Shown here piece by piece: positions 5,525-7,427 of a DNA stretch of 7,427 bases (positions are counted from its first letter, which is position 1; every line of letters starts with the position of its first letter). The translations under genes were made by a program, and so were the position numbers. The stretch is from NCBI GenBank assembly GCA_020050695.1, contig JAGVKI010000316.1, positions 1 through 7,427 on the forward strand. The letters run 5' to 3'. Source of the stretch: Alphaproteobacteria bacterium. Lineage in GTDB: Bacteria; Pseudomonadota; Alphaproteobacteria; Rickettsiales; SXRF01. The notes beneath the pieces were generated by a model that was given only the letters and a program-made list of their open reading frames with translations, did no database searches and had not been told where the DNA came from.

Positions 5525-6618
5525 TCAATCTTTCGTTTTACGCTTCACCGAACTATTTAGCGACACCGCAATCGAGTCCCCTACTTTGCCGAGCGTTGCG
5601 GTCGTAAGCTCAATACTGCCACAACGTAGTATTACATCTTCATCAGGTTCGCAATCAAGTAGCACGGTCTTGCCTACCTGGAATCCCATAACATCCTTTA
5701 ATGTCATCATTTTAGGCGGAAGAATCGCTTCGATTTCAATTTCGGTGCTCTTGAGTTCCTTGCCCAGATGCTTTTCCCATACCGTGTCCTGGCCAAAATT
5801 TTCCCCCATGAACATTTGCAGCAGCAAATCACGGATGGGCTCGAGCGTAGTGTGAGGCAGCAATATCTCCACCATACCGCCACGATCATCCATCATATCC
5901 ACGCGCAGGCGCACCAGCAGCGCCGGGTTACCCGGACGTGTGATGGTGGCAAAACGGGGATTGGTCTCTAAGCGGTCAAAATGGAACGTGGCCGGTGATA
6001 AAGGTTCAAACGCAGTACCCATATCCGTCAGCAGCACGTTGACCATGCGCTTTACGAGTTCCTGCTCAATGGTAGTGTACGGGCGTCCTTCCACACGGAT
6101 TGGCTTATGTGATTTACGGCCACCGAGCAGAATATCCACCATGGAGTAGATCTGCGAACTATCGACGGTAACCATGCCGAAATTTTCCCATTCCACAGCG
6201 CGGAACACGATCAGCAACGCAGGCAGCGGTATGGAATTCAGGTAATCGTCAAAGCGGATACTGACCATGGATTCAAGGCTGACATCCACGTTTTCCGACG
6301 TAAAGTTACGCAATGATGTTGAAAGCTGGCGAACCAGGCGGTCAAACACCACCTCAAGCATTGGCAGCTTTTCATAGGCAGTGGTGGATTTGTCGAGAAT
6401 GGCAAAAATGCCGTCGGTATTGCCTTTGCCATCGTCTTTTTAACGTCAAAGCCGAGCAGCGTATCAATTTCGTCCTGGTTAAGTACCCTGGCAGGTTCTT
6501 CCCCCTGCTGCTTATCACCCTCTTTGGCGTCAGCAGGCTGGTCTTCCGCATCGAGCATTTTTGCCCATTCTTCGGAAGCCGCGGCATCATCGGGTGCGGT
6601 GGTATCAGTTTCTGCCAT
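5525..6618 (-). CDS. fliM: FliM, flagellar motor switch protein, with an apparent -1 frame break
   Basis: FliM forms the C-ring of the flagellar motor with FliG and FliN. It binds CheY-P through its N-terminus to set rotation direction. The gene is split over two frames. Codons 1-61 run from the ATG at 6618 (AGGA 4 bases upstream) and hold the CheY-binding motif LNQDEIDTLLGF (46-57). Downstream of 6436 the family sequence continues in the -1 frame (DDGKGNTDGIFAILDK), through AYEKLPMLEVVFDRLVR to the TGA at 5525. Joined, the product has 364 residues, a normal FliM length. The middle domain spans about residues 90-280 and the FliN-like SpoA domain about 290-355. The unshifted frame would run on only to 6238, giving 126 residues. 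A missing A in the run at 6437-6441 repairs it, so this may be a sequencing error, a real mutation or recoding. A sigma-54 element lies upstream, and the DUF6468-type gene follows with a 2-base gap. Confidence 0.93.
6399..6441 (-). other. fliM: Frame-break site in fliM: A5G run plus downstream inverted repeat
   Basis: On the minus strand the reading frame is GTT-AAA-AAG-ACG (AAAAA at 6437-6441, G at 6436). FliM homology continues in the -1 frame from the G at 6436. Three bases past the G begins ATGGCAAA (6425-6432). It is complemented exactly by TTTGCCAT after an 18-base loop (arm at 6399-6406 on the plus strand). A_AAG is a known bacterial slippery tetramer, but the full X_XXY_YYZ heptamer is not met because the base before AAA is T. 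A stop codon (TAA) in the -1 frame just upstream at 6440-6442 confines any shift to the A run. Confidence 0.7.
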
Positions 6619-6703
6619 AAATTCCTAGTATCCGTTCAATAGCTTATAACATATTACGCCTGCCGCTACAATGGCAACTTCGTAATTAGTGGATACTATA
6701 AGG

Positions 6704-6718
6704 GCAAAAGCCGTGCCA
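6704..6718 (-). promoter_or_regulatory. Sigma-54 (RpoN) -24/-12 promoter for fliM
   Basis: The minus strand reads TGGCACG-GCTT-TTGC, an exact match to the RpoN core consensus TGGCACG-N4-TTGC with GG and GC at the required spacing. Transcription would start about 12 bases past the -12 GC, near 6692, giving a leader of about 75 bases before the fliM ATG. It sits in the gap 28 bp after the fliL stop. It would separate expression of fliM and the genes after it from fliL, and would need a flagellar enhancer-binding activator such as FlbD/FleQ-type proteins (not in this window). Confidence 0.8.
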
Positions 6719-6745
6719 ACACGCTATGATTCTTTGGATAAAGCC

Positions 6746-7321
6746 TTACTGGACAATGATTTCCTTGAACAGGACATCATTGATCTTCACCGGCGCCATG
6801 GTTTTATTGGCACGCAGCAGTAATTCTTCGCGCAGACGCTGCACACCGGCTGATCCAACCAAGTCACTTGAACGCAGTTCGCGCATGTAAGTGTTATATG
6901 CATCAAGCAGGCGCGGCATGTTTGCTTCGATGGACTTTACGTCCGCTTCATTGCCCAGTTCAAGTACAATGGTTGCCTTCAGGAAGCTGGTTTGCTTGCC
7001 GGTGGTATTCAGGTTGATCAGGAAGTCTGGCATAGTGAAAAACACAGGCTTGGCAAGTGGCTTTCCATCTTCGCCTACTTCTGCCGCCTCTTCATGTTCA
7101 CCGCCGCCCAACAGGCCGCTGTAATATACGCCAACCGCTGCGCCAATAATTAACAGCAAACCGATAGCGCCAAAAATAACGAGTTTCTTTTTGGATTTTT
7201 GCGCAGGCGCGCTTTCCGCACCAGATACGTCGCCGCCTTCCGCCACACCAGCAGATGCAATTTCTTTTTCTTCTATATCGTCGGCATCGATTTCTTTTTC
7301 AAGCGGAGGAGACTTTGCCAT
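6746..7321 (-). CDS. fliL: FliL, flagellar basal body-associated protein
   Basis: FliL is a single-pass inner-membrane protein near the basal body. Its periplasmic domain surrounds or stabilises the MotAB stator and affects torque and swimming or swarming. The 191-residue product has an acidic cytoplasmic N-terminus (1-40), a QKSKKK positive-inside cluster (41-46) and a transmembrane helix (about 47-69). A Gly/Glu-rich linker follows (to about 90), then the periplasmic FliL domain (about 91-191). Family-like features there are PVFFTMPDFLINLNTTGKQ, the FLKATIVLEL strand and the C-terminal PVKINDVLFKEIIVQ. AGGA lies 10 bases before the ATG at 7321, slightly far for an ideal site. It is the first gene of the flagellar block seen here. 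Its own promoter, if within the window, must lie in the AT-rich 7322-7427 region, where no strong consensus is visible. Confidence 0.95.
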   Translation of the reverse strand: MAKSPPLEKEIDADDIEEKEIASAGVAEGGDVSGAESAPAQKSKKKLVIFGAIGLLLIIGAAVGVYYSGLLGGGEHEEAAEVGEDGKPLAKPVFFTMPDFLINLNTTGKQTSFLKATIVLELGNEADVKSIEANMPRLLDAYNTYMRELRSSDLVGSAGVQRLREELLLRANKTMAPVKINDVLFKEIIVQ

Positions 7322-7345
7322 AATTTTTAAATCCTAACCTAATCT

Positions 7346-7360
7346 TGTATTTTTTATACA
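7346..7360. repeat. 15-bp inverted repeat upstream of fliL
   Basis: TGTAT-TTTTT-ATACA: 5-base perfect arms around five T, 25 bp before the fliL start. It could be an operator or simply chance in AT-rich DNA. Confidence 0.35.
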
Positions 7361-7386
7361 GCTGCGAATATAACCTATGCTAGTAA

Positions 7387-7402
7387 AGTATGATTACATA
7401 CT
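7387..7402. repeat. 16-bp inverted repeat upstream of fliL
   Basis: AGTATG-ATTA-CATACT: 6-base perfect arms around 4 bases, about 65 bp before the fliL start and 26 bp from the previous symmetric element. Its position fits an upstream regulator site, but no known regulator motif is recognised. Confidence 0.4.
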
Positions 7403-7427
7403 GCTATATTTTTTATGTCTGATACGA

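Noticed and set aside
5525..6361. An independent short FliM starting at the internal ATG at 6361
   Set aside because: No good ribosome binding site precedes it, and clear FliM sequence (DDGKGNTDGIFAILDK through AYEKLP) extends upstream of this ATG in the same frame.
6238..6435. Extension of the N-terminal fliM frame as a separate 126-residue protein
   Set aside because: Beyond residue 61 the sequence has no resemblance to FliM, while the -1 frame continues FliM perfectly. This part is out-of-frame reading.

Overview
The window looks like a piece of an alphaproteobacterial chromosome of moderate GC content. The main clue is the flagellar block fliL - fliM - DUF6468-type protein - MotE/MgtE_N-like protein. 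From my knowledge of the families, this arrangement is typical of Rhodospirillales-like and related Alphaproteobacteria. Genus or family cannot be fixed from the sequence alone. Every protein and RNA gene I can support lies on the minus strand, so transcription runs from the right end to the left.

Right half (about 7427 to 4001): fliL, then a 127-bp gap holding a full-consensus sigma-54 (-24/-12) element, then fliM, a DUF6468-type membrane protein and a MotE-like protein. The last three are packed with gaps of 1-2 bases and form one translationally coupled unit. FliL is a membrane protein linked to the stator and basal body. FliM is the CheY-P-binding switch protein of the C-ring. The MotE-like protein probably acts in the periplasm or at the membrane on the stator. 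The most notable point is that fliM is not one open frame. Its N-terminal 61 codons and the remainder are in different frames, and they join exactly at an A5G run (minus strand) followed by an 8-bp inverted repeat. A one-base homopolymer deletion or sequencing error is the default explanation. A -1 frameshift would give exactly the same 364-residue FliM.

Middle (about 4000 to 1175): a complete phosphomannomutase/phosphoglucomutase starts 25 bp after the motE-like gene with no visible promoter of its own, so it may be read from the flagellar transcript. After a 101-bp gap with a plausible sigma-70 promoter and two AT-rich palindromes comes a class I/II PLP-dependent aminotransferase. These are metabolic genes: sugar-phosphate supply for cell-surface polysaccharide, and amino-acid metabolism.

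Left part (about 1174 to 1): tRNA-Pro(GGG) with an encoded CCA end, a 195-bp AT-rich spacer containing a 12-bp perfect inverted repeat, and a gene for an unrecognised protein of about 228 residues with a single C-terminal membrane segment. I see no supportable gene in the last 154 bases.

I found no insertion sequence, CRISPR array, integrase, toxin-antitoxin pair or defence system. The main candidates for novelty are the fliM frame break, the uncharacterised flagellar pair (DUF6468 type plus MotE-like), and the unknown membrane-anchored protein.
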